From positions 1,206,865-1,270,864 of the forward strand of contig NZ_CP139303.1 of the NCBI RefSeq assembly GCF_034092465.1: a DNA stretch of 64,000 bases, read 5' to 3'. Position numbers and translations under genes: made by a program. This DNA is from Prochlorococcus sp. MIT 1223. Its GTDB lineage: Bacteria > Cyanobacteriota > Cyanobacteriia > PCC-6307 > Cyanobiaceae. Under the pieces are notes generated by a model. That model saw only the letters and a list, made by a program, of their open reading frames with translations, did no database searches and was not told where the DNA came from. How positions within the stretch are numbered: the stretch's first letter is position 1; every line of letters begins with the position of its first letter. Of the stretch, positions 1-9,064 are shown piece by piece.

Positions 1-110
1 GCTTGCTCTAGCAAAAAAGTAAGCTCTTGAACTTGTTCAGCAGTTAATGGAAGCGCTGGAATACCTAGCTTTTCTCTCTCTGAAGCTGATTTAAGATAAT
101 TGGTTAGCAT
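1..110 (-). CDS. acnB: Aconitate hydratase B, 5' end only (partial)
   Basis: A minus-strand reading frame starts with ATG at 110 and runs off the left edge of the window, giving 36 residues. The N-terminus contains REKLGIPALPLTAEQVQEL, which matches the conserved start of the AcnB family (a short helix followed by GIPxLPLxAEQ). AcnB converts citrate to isocitrate in the TCA cycle with a 4Fe-4S cluster; the catalytic domains lie outside this window. It is divergent from the DAHP synthase gene, with a 118-bp shared upstream region. Identification rests on the N-terminal signature only. Confidence 0.8.
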   Translation of the reverse strand, partial: MLTNYLKSASEREKLGIPALPLTAEQVQELTFLLEQ

Positions 111-228
111 TGCTTATTTTATTTATTTAATTTTATGTTGCGTGTAGATAGATGCCGAATTGCAAGTGAGAAGTGTATTCATATTGTATTTTCCTTAATC
201 TTATTGTGTTGATGAAGGAAAGCATTCA

Positions 229-1299
229 ATGAGTCTTGCATCAGATCTTCCTCTGATAGATAACACAGCAGATCTTCATGTGGTTGAGACACGTCCTTTA
301 GTGCCTCCTATTTTGCTTCATCAAGATTTACCTATTGATAAGAAAGCGGTTGAGATTGTTACTCAAACACGTAAAAGGATCCAATCTATCCTTCAAGGTA
401 CTGATAATCGAATCCTTGTGATTGTCGGACCTTGTTCTGTTCATGATATAGAAGCTGCTAAGGATTACGCTGAGCAGCTAGCGGTTTTGAGGAATCGTTT
501 TCAAGACAAGCTTGAAATTGTAATGAGAGTGTATTTTGAAAAACCTCGTACGACAGTTGGATGGAAAGGATTAATAAATGATCCTCATTTAGATGGTTCA
601 TATGACATTAATACAGGTTTAAGAAGAGCTCGTTCATTGCTTTTGGATTTATCAAATATAGGTATGCCAGCAGCAACAGAATTACTAGACCCTGTCGTTC
701 CTCAATACATAGCAGATTTAATAAGTTGGACTGCAATTGGTGCTAGAACTACAGAAAGTCAAACTCATAGAGAAATGGCATCTGGGTTATCAATGCCAAT
801 AGGTTATAAAAATGGAACAGATGGAACTGTTAAAATTGCCGCTGATGCTATGCAGGCTGCATCTAGACCGCATCATTTTTTAGGAATTAATCAAGAAGGG
901 TCTGCGTCAATTGTTACCACGACAGGCAATCCAGACGGTCATATTGTTTTAAGAGGAGGAGCTAAAGGAACAAATTATCACCTTGATGCAGTAGTTGAGG
1001 CAGCCGTAGAATTAAATAAAGCAGGTCTGATAGATCGAGTAATGGTTGACTGTAGTCATGGGAATTCAAATAAAGATTATCGTCGTCAGTCTGAAGTCCT
1101 TCGAGCTGTTGCTACTCAGATTAGTCAAGGTTCAAAACATATTATGGGAGTAATGATTGAAAGTCATCTTATTGAAGGTAATCAGAAACTGTGTGCAGAT
1201 TTGTCCCAACTCAAATACGGTCAAAGTGTTACTGATGCATGCATTAATATTCAAATGACAGAAACCTTATTATCTGAATTGGCGGCTGTAGTCAAATAG
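229..1299 (+). CDS. aroG: 3-deoxy-7-phosphoheptulonate (DAHP) synthase, class I
   Basis: This 356-residue protein has the usual length and motifs of class I (AroG/AroF/AroH) DAHP synthases: VIVGPCSVHD near residue 66, KPRTTVGWKGLINDP near 105, and the metal and phosphate-binding segment IGARTTESQTHRE near 170. It condenses phosphoenolpyruvate with erythrose 4-phosphate, the first step of the shikimate pathway, in the cytoplasm. Its product supplies chorismate, used by the pabB, pabC and chorismate lyase genes elsewhere in this window. The ATG start at 229 is preceded by a GGAAAG Shine-Dalgarno-like sequence. Which feedback type it represents cannot be told from the sequence alone. Confidence 0.93.
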   Translation: MSLASDLPLIDNTADLHVVETRPLVPPILLHQDLPIDKKAVEIVTQTRKRIQSILQGTDNRILVIVGPCSVHDIEAAKDYAEQLAVLRNRFQDKLEIVMRVYFEKPRTTVGWKGLINDPHLDGSYDINTGLRRARSLLLDLSNIGMPAATELLDPVVPQYIADLISWTAIGARTTESQTHREMASGLSMPIGYKNGTDGTVKIAADAMQAASRPHHFLGINQEGSASIVTTTGNPDGHIVLRGGAKGTNYHLDAVVEAAVELNKAGLIDRVMVDCSHGNSNKDYRRQSEVLRAVATQISQGSKHIMGVMIESHLIEGNQKLCADLSQLKYGQSVTDACINIQMTETLLSELAAVVK

Positions 1300-1318
1300 T
1301 TAATTTTAAATGTGTTAT

Positions 1319-1984
1319 TTAATTACTAATCATCAATACCCACAATGAAGAGACTCCTAATGGAACTGTTAAGTTATCAATGCCCCTAAAGCTAATTTGT
1401 TCAAGTAGCACAGCTATAGCAGTGATTATTAATAATTTTAATGGATCGAAAAATTCTCCGGTTAGATAAACCATTATTGAAAGCACTAATCCACTTACTA
1501 TTCCCATAGTTAAAGTTCCTGCGGTGGATTTATTTTGACCAAAAATCAGCCAAGTAGGAGATTTCAACCCTTTCCCGATTAATCCTGCCAAACCATCACC
1601 TAGAGCCATAATTAGAACCCCTGCTGTTACTGCCGCTGAATTATTAGGCCAAAATAAAATAATTAACAAAGTTATACTTATACCGTAGAAAATAGTTCCA
1701 TAGCTTTTCCTTTCAATATCTTCCATGCTAGATATTATCCTAAATCGATGATTAATATATAAAGCTAAGGAGATAGAAGCACAGATAAATATCGCAAGTT
1801 CTTTGCTAACTTCTATTAACCATGCAAAAGGAATGATAGGTCCGCTACCAATATGAATTATCTTTCGAACTAATTCTTTATTATTAGGAAATTTCTTTTG
1901 ACAAATCCATGAAATTATAAAAATAATGATTAACCATGTAAAAATTACAACTATAAGATTGACGTTTGCCAAACTATTCCTCAA
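1319..1984 (-). CDS. Phytol/dolichol kinase-like membrane protein
   Basis: A 221-residue, highly hydrophobic protein with about six membrane-spanning segments. The motif ALGDGLAGLIGKG near residue 127 and the following STAGTLTMG segment are typical of the CTP-dependent polyprenol/phytol kinase family (VTE5, SEC59). In cyanobacteria and plastids these enzymes phosphorylate phytol released from chlorophyll, for reuse in tocopherol or chlorophyll synthesis; that role is inferred here. The start is TTG, overlapping the TGA stop of the upstream sigma factor gene (TTGA), so the two are probably co-transcribed and translationally coupled. The substrate could be another polyprenol. Confidence 0.75.
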   Translation of the reverse strand: MRNSLANVNLIVVIFTWLIIIFIISWICQKKFPNNKELVRKIIHIGSGPIIPFAWLIEVSKELAIFICASISLALYINHRFRIISSMEDIERKSYGTIFYGISITLLIILFWPNNSAAVTAGVLIMALGDGLAGLIGKGLKSPTWLIFGQNKSTAGTLTMGIVSGLVLSIMVYLTGEFFDPLKLLIITAIAVLLEQISFRGIDNLTVPLGVSSLWVLMISN

Positions 1985-3012
1985 GCAGCTCGTTGATGTG
2001 TAGTCATTACTCTTAATTTCAGAATAGCTTTAGCTTCTAATTGTCTGACCCTTTCTCTTGAAACATTAATTTGCCTACCAATTTCAGCAAGGGTTAAAGG
2101 TTCTTCTCCATCTAGCCCAAACCTTAATCTCATTATTTTTTGCTCTCTTTCATTTAATTGAGATAACCATCCTCCTAAATGTTCTTTCTGAATACTTCTA
2201 TCCATACCTTCCATAGGTTCATCATAATTTGGATCTGGAATTAATTCCCCTAGTGTGCTTCTATCTTCTTCACCCCTTGCATGAGCGTCTAGAGATGCAC
2301 ATGGAGCACTTTGAGCGATTAAGTCTTCAAGATCTTTAGGCTCTATACCCATAGCACTTGCAAGTTCTAATCTATTTGGTTGTCGGCCAAAGCGATGTGC
2401 TAACTCTCGCGTTATACGACGCATTTTAGATAGCTTTTCACTGATATGAATAGGTAGTCGAATAGTACGAGCACTATTGTCAATTGCTCTGGTCATTCCT
2501 TGTCGAATCCACCAATAAGCATATGTAGAAAACTTATAGCCCATAGCTGGGTCGAATTTATCTACCGCTCTTTCTAAACCAATGGCTCCTTCTTGAACTA
2601 AATCAAGCAATTCAAGTCCTTGATTTTGATATTTTTTTGCAACACTTACAACCAGTCTTAGGTTGGCAGCCATCATTCGATCACGAGCACGTTTGCCCAT
2701 GCGAATTTGATGTTTTTGGCGCGTTGTTCTTTCCTCGTCAGCAGTTTCTAATAGTTTTTTCATGGCTTGTACATGATGTGCAAGCTCAATTTCTTCTGCT
2801 GCAGTTAACAAAGGAACTCTTCCAATACTACTTAAATAGAATCCAATAGCATCAGTACCTAAGCGACCAGAAGATTTATGCGGGCTTTTTGCAGCCTGAC
2901 TACTTCGATTACTCTTCTGCGCCCCTTTGATTTTCGAGGCATTTGGCAAAACAGGTTTATCTGCAGGTACTTTAGAAGTACCATTTACAGACTCCAGAGG
3001 GATCCCCATCAC
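1981..3012 (-). CDS. Group 2 RNA polymerase sigma-70 factor
   Basis: A 343-residue RpoD-related sigma factor without the long N-terminal region 1.1 extension of the primary factor. Region 1.2 (DAIGFYLSSIGRVPLL) begins near residue 54, region 2 contains DLVQEGAIGLERAVDKFD and the -10-reading YAYWWIRQGMTRAI segment, and region 4 ends with the helix-turn-helix LAEIGRQINVSRERVRQLEA. These match the non-essential group 2 (type II alternative) sigma factors of cyanobacteria, which adjust transcription to light and nutrients. The start is GTG at 3012 or the adjoining ATG at 3009; an AGGAGG Shine-Dalgarno sits 5-8 bases upstream. Which group 2 paralogue it is cannot be decided here. Confidence 0.9.
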   Translation of the reverse strand: MMGIPLESVNGTSKVPADKPVLPNASKIKGAQKSNRSSQAAKSPHKSSGRLGTDAIGFYLSSIGRVPLLTAAEEIELAHHVQAMKKLLETADEERTTRQKHQIRMGKRARDRMMAANLRLVVSVAKKYQNQGLELLDLVQEGAIGLERAVDKFDPAMGYKFSTYAYWWIRQGMTRAIDNSARTIRLPIHISEKLSKMRRITRELAHRFGRQPNRLELASAMGIEPKDLEDLIAQSAPCASLDAHARGEEDRSTLGELIPDPNYDEPMEGMDRSIQKEHLGGWLSQLNEREQKIMRLRFGLDGEEPLTLAEIGRQINVSRERVRQLEAKAILKLRVMTTHQRAA

Positions 3013-3221
3013 CCTGGCCTCCTATATTTATTTAGTTTGAAGTTAGCACTGAAAATGCAAACTTGATCAAATGAAACGAAAAACTTTCGATAGACCTATA
3101 AATTGTTGCATTAATCACCTTCGATTAGGTAAAAGACGCAATTAAAATAGCTAATATTTAGAAGAAATAGAATGTCAAGGTTCACTTCAATAGAGAATGA
3201 GCCTAATTCGTTTTTGAGATT
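3013..3221. other. Intergenic region between ppk and the sigma factor gene
   Basis: This 209-bp gap is the longest stretch without any gene apart from the psb34 region. It contains the AGGAGG Shine-Dalgarno of the sigma factor gene near its left end and no open frame longer than about 14 codons on the strand examined. I see no strong stem-loop. It probably holds the sigma factor promoter and the leader of its transcript. Confidence 0.5.
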
Positions 3222-5330
3222 TTAAATTTTTATTAATTGCTCCTGGATAGAATTTGCTTTTTTTGCACTTTCTATACGAATAAAGCTTCCATTGTTTTGC
3301 ATTTCCCATATCCCATAGTTTACGTTCAGGTAAAGATTTAATAGTTCATCTAATTGTTTTTTGAGATCTAAGTCTTCTATAGGAGTAACGGCTTCAACTC
3401 TTCTATCAAGATTTCTTCTCATCCAGTCAGCACTTCCGATATAAACTTCAGATTTACTATTATTTAAAAACCAAAAGATTCTTGAATGCTCAAGGAATCT
3501 ACCAATAACACTTATGACTCTAATATTCTCGCTGATTCCTTTTTTGCCAGGATAGAGGCAACACATGCCTCTTATAATTAGTTCGACTTTAACTCCAACA
3601 CTTGAGGCTTCATAAAGTAAATTTATAATTCTAGGATCAACTAAAGAATTCATTTTTGCTCTTATATGACCATGATTACCTTTTTTTGCATTTTCAATTT
3701 CTCTATAAATAAGCTCTTCTAAGCCTTTTCGTAAAGTTACTGGAGCCACGAGTAACTTCCTAAAGTGTTGTTGCTTGGAAAAACCAGTTAAATAATTAAA
3801 CAACTCTATTAAATCTTGGCCAAGTTCTGGTTGAGCAGAAAGTAAGCCAATATCTGTATATAAAGTAGCTGTTTTCGAATTGTAGTTTCCTGTACCAATA
3901 TGAAAATAAGTACGCAAAGAATCTTTTTCTTTTCGTACAACTAAAGCTATTTTTGTATGTGTTTTTAGACCAACGACTCCATATACAACATGTACTCCAC
4001 ATTGCTCGAGTCTCTTTGCCCATTGAATATTATTGTCTTCATCAAAACGTGCTTTTAGTTCTACTAGTGCTAAGACTTGCTTTCCATTCTCTGCAGCTCT
4101 TATGAGAGAAGATATTATTGGCGAATCTTTTGAAATTCTATATAGAGTCATTTTTATACCCATTACTTGTGGATCAGCAGCAGATTGATTAATAAACTCT
4201 TCGACAGATGTTGAGAAGAGATCGTAAGGATGATGTACTAATAAATCTTTTTTTCTTATAATTGAAAAAATACTTTTAAATTCTTCTTGTTTTATTGACC
4301 CATCTTCGAGTAAGCCGATTTGGCTGCTTTTTAGTGATTTATGAGTAATGCCTTGATGAAGATCAAATTTAAGTTTTGGAATATCTAGGTTGTAGAGCTC
4401 TATCAGTTCATCTAGACCTAGAAGGCCTTCAATTCTATATAAATCATTTTCTTTGACCTTCATACCCTCTTGGAGTAATTCTAGAATTTGAGTTGGCATA
4501 TCCTCAGAGACTTCTAACCTCACAACCTCTCCACCCATTCGTCGTTTTCTTAAACCTTCCTCGATAGCACTCATTAAATCATCAGCTTCAAAATCTCTTA
4601 GTTCAAGATCTGCATCTCGTGTCACACGGAAAAATGAATAATCTTGGATTTTCATTCCAGGAAATAGTACTTGCAGGTTGTATGCCACTACTTGTTCAAT
4701 TGCAATTGCTGTATGAATTACATCAGAATGCTTTTTACTTAAATCAGTCGGAATGGAAAGAAATCTGGGCAATGATTTTTGTGGAATTTTGATTCTGGCA
4801 AACTCTTGTTGATTAGTTTCTGGATCCAAAATTAGAGCAGCTAAATTCAGGCTTAGATTGCTTACGAATGGAAATGGATGTGATCGATCAACTGCTAAGG
4901 GTGTAAGAACAGGGAATATAGTTGTTTTAAAATAGTTTTCAGTCCAAGATTTTTGCTGATCATTTAGGTCTTCGTAATTAAGTAGATGTATTTTTTCTTT
5001 TTTTAAATTTTTTATTAAACCAGAAGCTATTTGTTTTTGCTGCTTTTGAATAATGGGAAGAAGTTTTGACCTGATATTGATTAATTGTTCTTCTGGAGTT
5101 TTCCCATCAATACTTTTCTTCCTCATACCTGCCTCAACTTGTGATTTTAATGATGCGACTCGAACCATGAAAAATTCATCAAGATTATTGCTAAAAATGG
5201 AGCAAAATTTTAGTTTTTCTAGTAGTGGTGTACTTTTATCAAGTGCTATGGCCAATACTCTTTCATTAAAGTTGATCCAACTCAATTCTCTATTGATATA
5301 AATTTCTTGGTGGACCATTTTCTGATTCAT
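3222..5330 (-). CDS. ppk: Polyphosphate kinase 1
   Basis: A 702-residue PPK1. It carries the N-terminal helical domain beginning with NRELSWINFNERVL, the DRSHPFPF segment, and both catalytic histidines: His458 in LKTHTKIAL (the autophosphorylated residue) and His615 in FLEHSRIF. The 157-residue spacing equals that between the two catalytic histidines of the E. coli enzyme. PPK1 reversibly polymerises the gamma-phosphate of ATP into polyphosphate, a phosphate reserve relevant to a phosphate-poor ocean. The preceding 209-bp gap separates it from the sigma factor gene, which is read away from it on the same strand. The start could also be Met5. Confidence 0.96.
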   Translation of the reverse strand: MNQKMVHQEIYINRELSWINFNERVLAIALDKSTPLLEKLKFCSIFSNNLDEFFMVRVASLKSQVEAGMRKKSIDGKTPEEQLINIRSKLLPIIQKQQKQIASGLIKNLKKEKIHLLNYEDLNDQQKSWTENYFKTTIFPVLTPLAVDRSHPFPFVSNLSLNLAALILDPETNQQEFARIKIPQKSLPRFLSIPTDLSKKHSDVIHTAIAIEQVVAYNLQVLFPGMKIQDYSFFRVTRDADLELRDFEADDLMSAIEEGLRKRRMGGEVVRLEVSEDMPTQILELLQEGMKVKENDLYRIEGLLGLDELIELYNLDIPKLKFDLHQGITHKSLKSSQIGLLEDGSIKQEEFKSIFSIIRKKDLLVHHPYDLFSTSVEEFINQSAADPQVMGIKMTLYRISKDSPIISSLIRAAENGKQVLALVELKARFDEDNNIQWAKRLEQCGVHVVYGVVGLKTHTKIALVVRKEKDSLRTYFHIGTGNYNSKTATLYTDIGLLSAQPELGQDLIELFNYLTGFSKQQHFRKLLVAPVTLRKGLEELIYREIENAKKGNHGHIRAKMNSLVDPRIINLLYEASSVGVKVELIIRGMCCLYPGKKGISENIRVISVIGRFLEHSRIFWFLNNSKSEVYIGSADWMRRNLDRRVEAVTPIEDLDLKKQLDELLNLYLNVNYGIWEMQNNGSFIRIESAKKANSIQEQLIKI

Positions 5331-5371
5331 TGATTCTGTTATGTGTAATTCCTATAAATGCAAACTAGCAA

Positions 5372-6676
5372 TTAAAAAGACCTAATTGTTGTCTTCTTCT
5401 TTATATTTGTTAGGCCTCCAGATATGAGTATTCCAACTCCAATTAGTAGAAACATCCCTAACCAAAAAGGACTACTTGGTCCAATATTTTTATATGCTGC
5501 ACCTGCTAATAATGCGCCTAAAAATGAGCCCAAGCTTTGTAGGCCTTGTAAGTTCCCTAATACTGCTCCTTGTCCAGATGCTGTCAGTTTTTTTGAAATT
5601 ATTGCTCTAAGAGAAGGTACTACTAAACCGGTCCCGATGGCTAAAAATGAACAAGCTGTAAATACCATTGGAATTGAATTTGCTGGATTTGCTACCACTA
5701 GAAGTAGACATCCTGTAATAACGAAACCAATACCTGACATGGTTAGTCTTGATTCTCCAAATTGTTTAACTAATTTTCCAATTAATCCACCTTGAACGAC
5801 TATTGCGATTACACCAACCCATGCCAAACTCAGGGCCGGCAGGTAACCTTTAGTGATGATAAAATTATTTATAATTAGTACAGGCTCTTTCCCAAGCCAT
5901 TTAAAAACTTCTTCTTGATAAAGTAGGAGGAAAGAAGTTAATCCATTGAACGCCATAAAAAATAGGAAAAAAGCAAATGATAGTTTATTAATTAATGGAT
6001 TTTTAAAGACCTTTATTAATTGATTAACAGGGTTTAAATCTCTTTTCTTTAGACGTATATTCTTTTCTTTATTTTTATACGTTTCAGGAAGTACTGTGAT
6101 AACAAGTATTAAATTAAAAATTGCAAATAATGTTGCCATGATTCCTGGAAGACTAAAATTTATATTCGTTAAATAACCACCTATCAAAGGTCCAACAATA
6201 AATCCTAAACCAAATGCTGCTCCTATTATTCCAAATGTTTTTGCTCGATTTTCTGGGCTAGAAATATCTGCAAGAACTGCAGTGGCTGTTGCAGCAGTTC
6301 CTCCACTTGCACCATCAATGACTCTTGCTCCAAAAAGCAATCCAAGAATTAATGGTGTTCCTCCTTTCCAAGCAGGTAAATTTGCATCCCAAATATGAAT
6401 TGATAATGCAAATAGACTAAGACCTAAAACTGAGCCAGCTACGCAAATTATTATTATTGGCTTTCTACCATATTTGTCACTAATTGCTCCAATTAGTGGA
6501 GCTACAGCAAATTGAGAGAATGCATAAGTACCTGCAAGTAGTCCTAGAACTACAGGACTGATGCCAAAGGTTGTTTTTAATTTTGGTAATAATGGCAATA
6601 GAACAGTTTCACCTAACCGGTCGTTCAGTAATGTTGCAAATGCACAAAAGAGAATGCCAATTTTAGATAGTCGCAC
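5372..6676 (-). CDS. Major facilitator superfamily transporter
   Basis: A 434-residue membrane protein with about twelve hydrophobic segments. The loop motif ISDKYGRKPIIII after TM2 near residue 65 and RVIDGASGGTAATATAVLADIS after TM4 are hallmarks of TetA/drug-H+ antiporter-like MFS proteins. A cytoplasmic basic loop (about residues 198-220) separates the two halves. The substrate cannot be read from the sequence; exporters of this type carry drugs, sugars or metabolites. The GTG start at 6676 is followed directly by TM1. It lies 41 bp downstream of the ppk start and is read divergently from the GNAT gene. Confidence 0.85.
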   Translation of the reverse strand: MRLSKIGILFCAFATLLNDRLGETVLLPLLPKLKTTFGISPVVLGLLAGTYAFSQFAVAPLIGAISDKYGRKPIIIICVAGSVLGLSLFALSIHIWDANLPAWKGGTPLILGLLFGARVIDGASGGTAATATAVLADISSPENRAKTFGIIGAAFGLGFIVGPLIGGYLTNINFSLPGIMATLFAIFNLILVITVLPETYKNKEKNIRLKKRDLNPVNQLIKVFKNPLINKLSFAFFLFFMAFNGLTSFLLLYQEEVFKWLGKEPVLIINNFIITKGYLPALSLAWVGVIAIVVQGGLIGKLVKQFGESRLTMSGIGFVITGCLLLVVANPANSIPMVFTACSFLAIGTGLVVPSLRAIISKKLTASGQGAVLGNLQGLQSLGSFLGALLAGAAYKNIGPSSPFWLGMFLLIGVGILISGGLTNIKKKTTIRSF

Positions 6677-6740
6677 TTAATTGATTAATCAGTATTTATT
6701 CCACCACTCCAGAAGAATTGTTTTCTAAGATTCAAAGAAA

Positions 6741-7217
6741 ATGAGACCTAGTTTTCAGTTAAAACCAATGAGTGGTGAGCATCACTCTACTGTTCGAGAG
6801 GTTTATGAGGATGCAATTCAGTCTCAAGGACATTGTTTTTATACGAAAGATCAAATTCAAGCTTGGGCAGGATTAGCTTGGTTACCAGGAATTTTAGAAA
6901 AGCCCCTGACGGATGGAAAAGGTTGGGTAAGTATTCAAAATCTTTCAATAGAAGCATTTGCTGTGAGATATCCAATGAATCGATTAGCACTTTTATATTG
7001 CAGGGGACGTTCTTCTCGCAAAGGCCTAGGGACTTCATTATTAAAAGTAATTGAAGATGAAGCTAGGCGAGAAGGCCAAACGAGATTAATAACAGAAGCC
7101 AGTTCTTTTAGCTATCCTTTGTTTTTGAAACATGGTTGGGTATTAGAAACACCTGAAATTATTAAAATTGGAGGCATACCTTTTACTAGGTATTTAATGA
7201 TTAAAAACTTCCTTTAA
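6741..7217 (+). CDS. GNAT-family N-acetyltransferase
   Basis: A 158-residue protein with the GNAT acetyl-CoA binding signature: a beta strand LALLYC followed by the pyrophosphate loop RGRSSRKGLGTSLLKVIE near residues 90-107, then a C-terminal strand/helix pair (LFLKHGWV). It should transfer an acetyl group from acetyl-CoA to an amine; the substrate is unknown. It is divergent from the MFS gene (64-bp gap). Its TAA stop overlaps the TAA stop of the oppositely oriented TrpD-like gene within one TTAA. Confidence 0.82.
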   Translation: MRPSFQLKPMSGEHHSTVREVYEDAIQSQGHCFYTKDQIQAWAGLAWLPGILEKPLTDGKGWVSIQNLSIEAFAVRYPMNRLALLYCRGRSSRKGLGTSLLKVIEDEARREGQTRLITEASSFSYPLFLKHGWVLETPEIIKIGGIPFTRYLMIKNFL

Positions 7218-8269
7218 AGATTAGCCTTCCATTTAATAATTTTATTTAATGTATTTTGAACTTTTCCAGACTTAAGTAATCTATCTGCCTTTTCTATACC
7301 GTTCTCAAGAGTTTCAGTTATGCCAGATACCCATAAGTAAAAACCTGCATTCCATACAACTGCATTTAATAATGGACCTTGATAATTTATAGCAGCTATA
7401 GCCCATTGCCCCCATTCTTCTCTAGACGTAAATCTTTGATCTTTTCCATATAAATTAAAATCTTTGGGGCTCAATTCAATACGTTTAACTCTATTATTGT
7501 CTAATTTATTTGCGATACATAATTTACTACTTGGGATATCAGTACCTCCTTCAAGACCTTTGACTGTAATGATCTCCTTTTCACCTAAGAGTTCTAATGT
7601 CTGCCAATGCCTTTCTTCTGTGGGTGAATGTACGAAACCTGTAACGAAAAGATGTTTTGACTGATGAGCAGTCCAAAGTAATTCCATGCTTGCAATTGTC
7701 GGCCGCTTACCTATTTCTTCTCGGTAATAAATTAAATTTTCTGCAAGTGGAAAGTGTTTTGGTTGATATATAAAACCAATATCATTTTCACATAGACATT
7801 TCTGTACTTGATTGATTGTTAGATCTATCAAGTTTAAATTTATGTCTGCCAGTAATTCACTACTTGTTACTCCATACTTAATTGGCATCCTTCTCCCGCC
7901 TTGTAGTACTACTGGTTGACCAGCACTCACAAGTACTAGAGCTGTTACTGGATAAATTGGTGCAGTTCTGGTACGGCCATCAAAAGGCATCCCGAAGCAA
8001 ATAGGTCTTTTTTGAGAATTTTTTGATTGCAAGTTTGGCCCTAGTTTTAAGTATGTATCGACCATTCCTGCTAACTCCTGTGGTTCTGGCCTTCTAATGC
8101 GATGAGCGATCATAAATGCTCCAATTTGTGTCGGACTAGGTATTCCTGTCAGAATCAAGTTAAGTGCATCTGACGATTCTTCTCGTGTCATACTTCGACT
8201 AGTTTGCTCTCCACTCCCTATTCTTTTTAGGTACTTTTTGAAACGCTCTTGACTAGTTTTTTTCTGCAT
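7214..8269 (-). CDS. Anthranilate phosphoribosyltransferase-like protein (TrpD2/YbiB type)
   Basis: About 351 residues related to anthranilate phosphoribosyltransferase: an N-terminal helical domain (FKKYLKRIGSG, MTREESSDALNLIL, GAFMIAHRIR) and the central segment FGMPFDGRTRT near residue 90. The canonical PRPP-binding glycine loop of TrpD (GTGGD) is replaced by PFDGR, which favours the TrpD2/YbiB branch, whose members bind nucleic acid or have unknown roles rather than making tryptophan. I chose ATG at 8269, whose three bases overlap the cobA ATG; an in-frame GTG at 8278 is an alternative. The gene converges on the GNAT gene and shares its TTAA stop. Confidence 0.8.
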   Translation of the reverse strand: MQKKTSQERFKKYLKRIGSGEQTSRSMTREESSDALNLILTGIPSPTQIGAFMIAHRIRRPEPQELAGMVDTYLKLGPNLQSKNSQKRPICFGMPFDGRTRTAPIYPVTALVLVSAGQPVVLQGGRRMPIKYGVTSSELLADINLNLIDLTINQVQKCLCENDIGFIYQPKHFPLAENLIYYREEIGKRPTIASMELLWTAHQSKHLFVTGFVHSPTEERHWQTLELLGEKEIITVKGLEGGTDIPSSKLCIANKLDNNRVKRIELSPKDFNLYGKDQRFTSREEWGQWAIAAINYQGPLLNAVVWNAGFYLWVSGITETLENGIEKADRLLKSGKVQNTLNKIIKWKANL

Positions 8270-9053
8270 GAATGACACCCTATTTGGAACCGTATATTTA
8301 GTAGGTGCAGGCCCAGGTGACCCTGATTTGCTAACTGTGAAGGCGCAACGTCTTATAAGTAATTGCGATGCAATTGTTTATGATTCGTTGGTGCCTAATG
8401 AGATTCTTAGTTTAGTCAAAGCATCTTGTGAGTGCATTTTTGTAGGTAAACGTCGTAATAAGCATTCTGTACCGCAACCAAAAACTAATGAATTACTTCT
8501 TGAGTTAGTGAAATCTTTTAAATGTATTGTTCGCTTAAAAGGTGGTGACCCCTTTGTTTTTGGTCGAGGAGGTGAAGAAGCAGCGTATTTATCTGGAAAA
8601 GGTGTCTCTGTAGAAGTTGTGCCTGGAGTTACCTCTGGTATTGCTGCTTCTGCTTATATGGGAATTCCTCTAACACATCGCTTGTGTGGGAGTTCCGTAA
8701 CCTTCGTGACAGGTCATGAGGGCTTTAATAAAAAAATCCCATCTGTTAACTGGAAGGAGTTAGCTAAATCAAGTGACAGTATCGTGATTTATATGGGCGT
8801 ACATAATTTGCGATATATAGTTGAACAGCTTTTAATTAATGGATTAAATCCTTTAATGCCTGTTGCAGTTATTCAACAAGCTACTGTAAAAGGACAACGT
8901 TATTTAAAATCAACCTTGGCGGAGATTGTGGGTCAAGTAGAAAAAGAGAAATTTGAATCCCCCGCAATAGTTATAGTGGGTTCAGTTGTTAATTACCAAG
9001 TTTCAGAATGTGCGCCAACTCCTTCTAATGTCACGATGCCAATCTCTTTTTAA
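8268..9053 (+). CDS. cobA: Uroporphyrinogen-III C-methyltransferase (SUMT)
   Basis: A 261-residue tetrapyrrole methylase with the family motifs VYLVGAGPGDPDLLT near residue 9, the YDSLV segment, VRLKGGDPFVFGRGGEEA near residue 85 and VEVVPGVTSG near 113. It transfers two methyl groups from S-adenosylmethionine to uroporphyrinogen III, giving precorrin-2 for siroheme and cobalamin. It contains only the SUMT domain, without the CysG dehydrogenase/ferrochelatase part. The start is forced: the only start codon between the in-frame TGA at 8250 and the conserved domain is ATG at 8268. It therefore overlaps the start of the oppositely oriented TrpD-like gene, and its promoter must lie inside that gene. 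Confidence 0.94.
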   Translation: MNDTLFGTVYLVGAGPGDPDLLTVKAQRLISNCDAIVYDSLVPNEILSLVKASCECIFVGKRRNKHSVPQPKTNELLLELVKSFKCIVRLKGGDPFVFGRGGEEAAYLSGKGVSVEVVPGVTSGIAASAYMGIPLTHRLCGSSVTFVTGHEGFNKKIPSVNWKELAKSSDSIVIYMGVHNLRYIVEQLLINGLNPLMPVAVIQQATVKGQRYLKSTLAEIVGQVEKEKFESPAIVIVGSVVNYQVSECAPTPSNVTMPISF

Positions 9054-9064
9054 CTCACCTTCAG

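Noticed and set aside
2637-3066. Two short plus-strand frames opposite the sigma factor gene
   Set aside because: They overlap the sigma factor coding region in antisense and show no coding signature.
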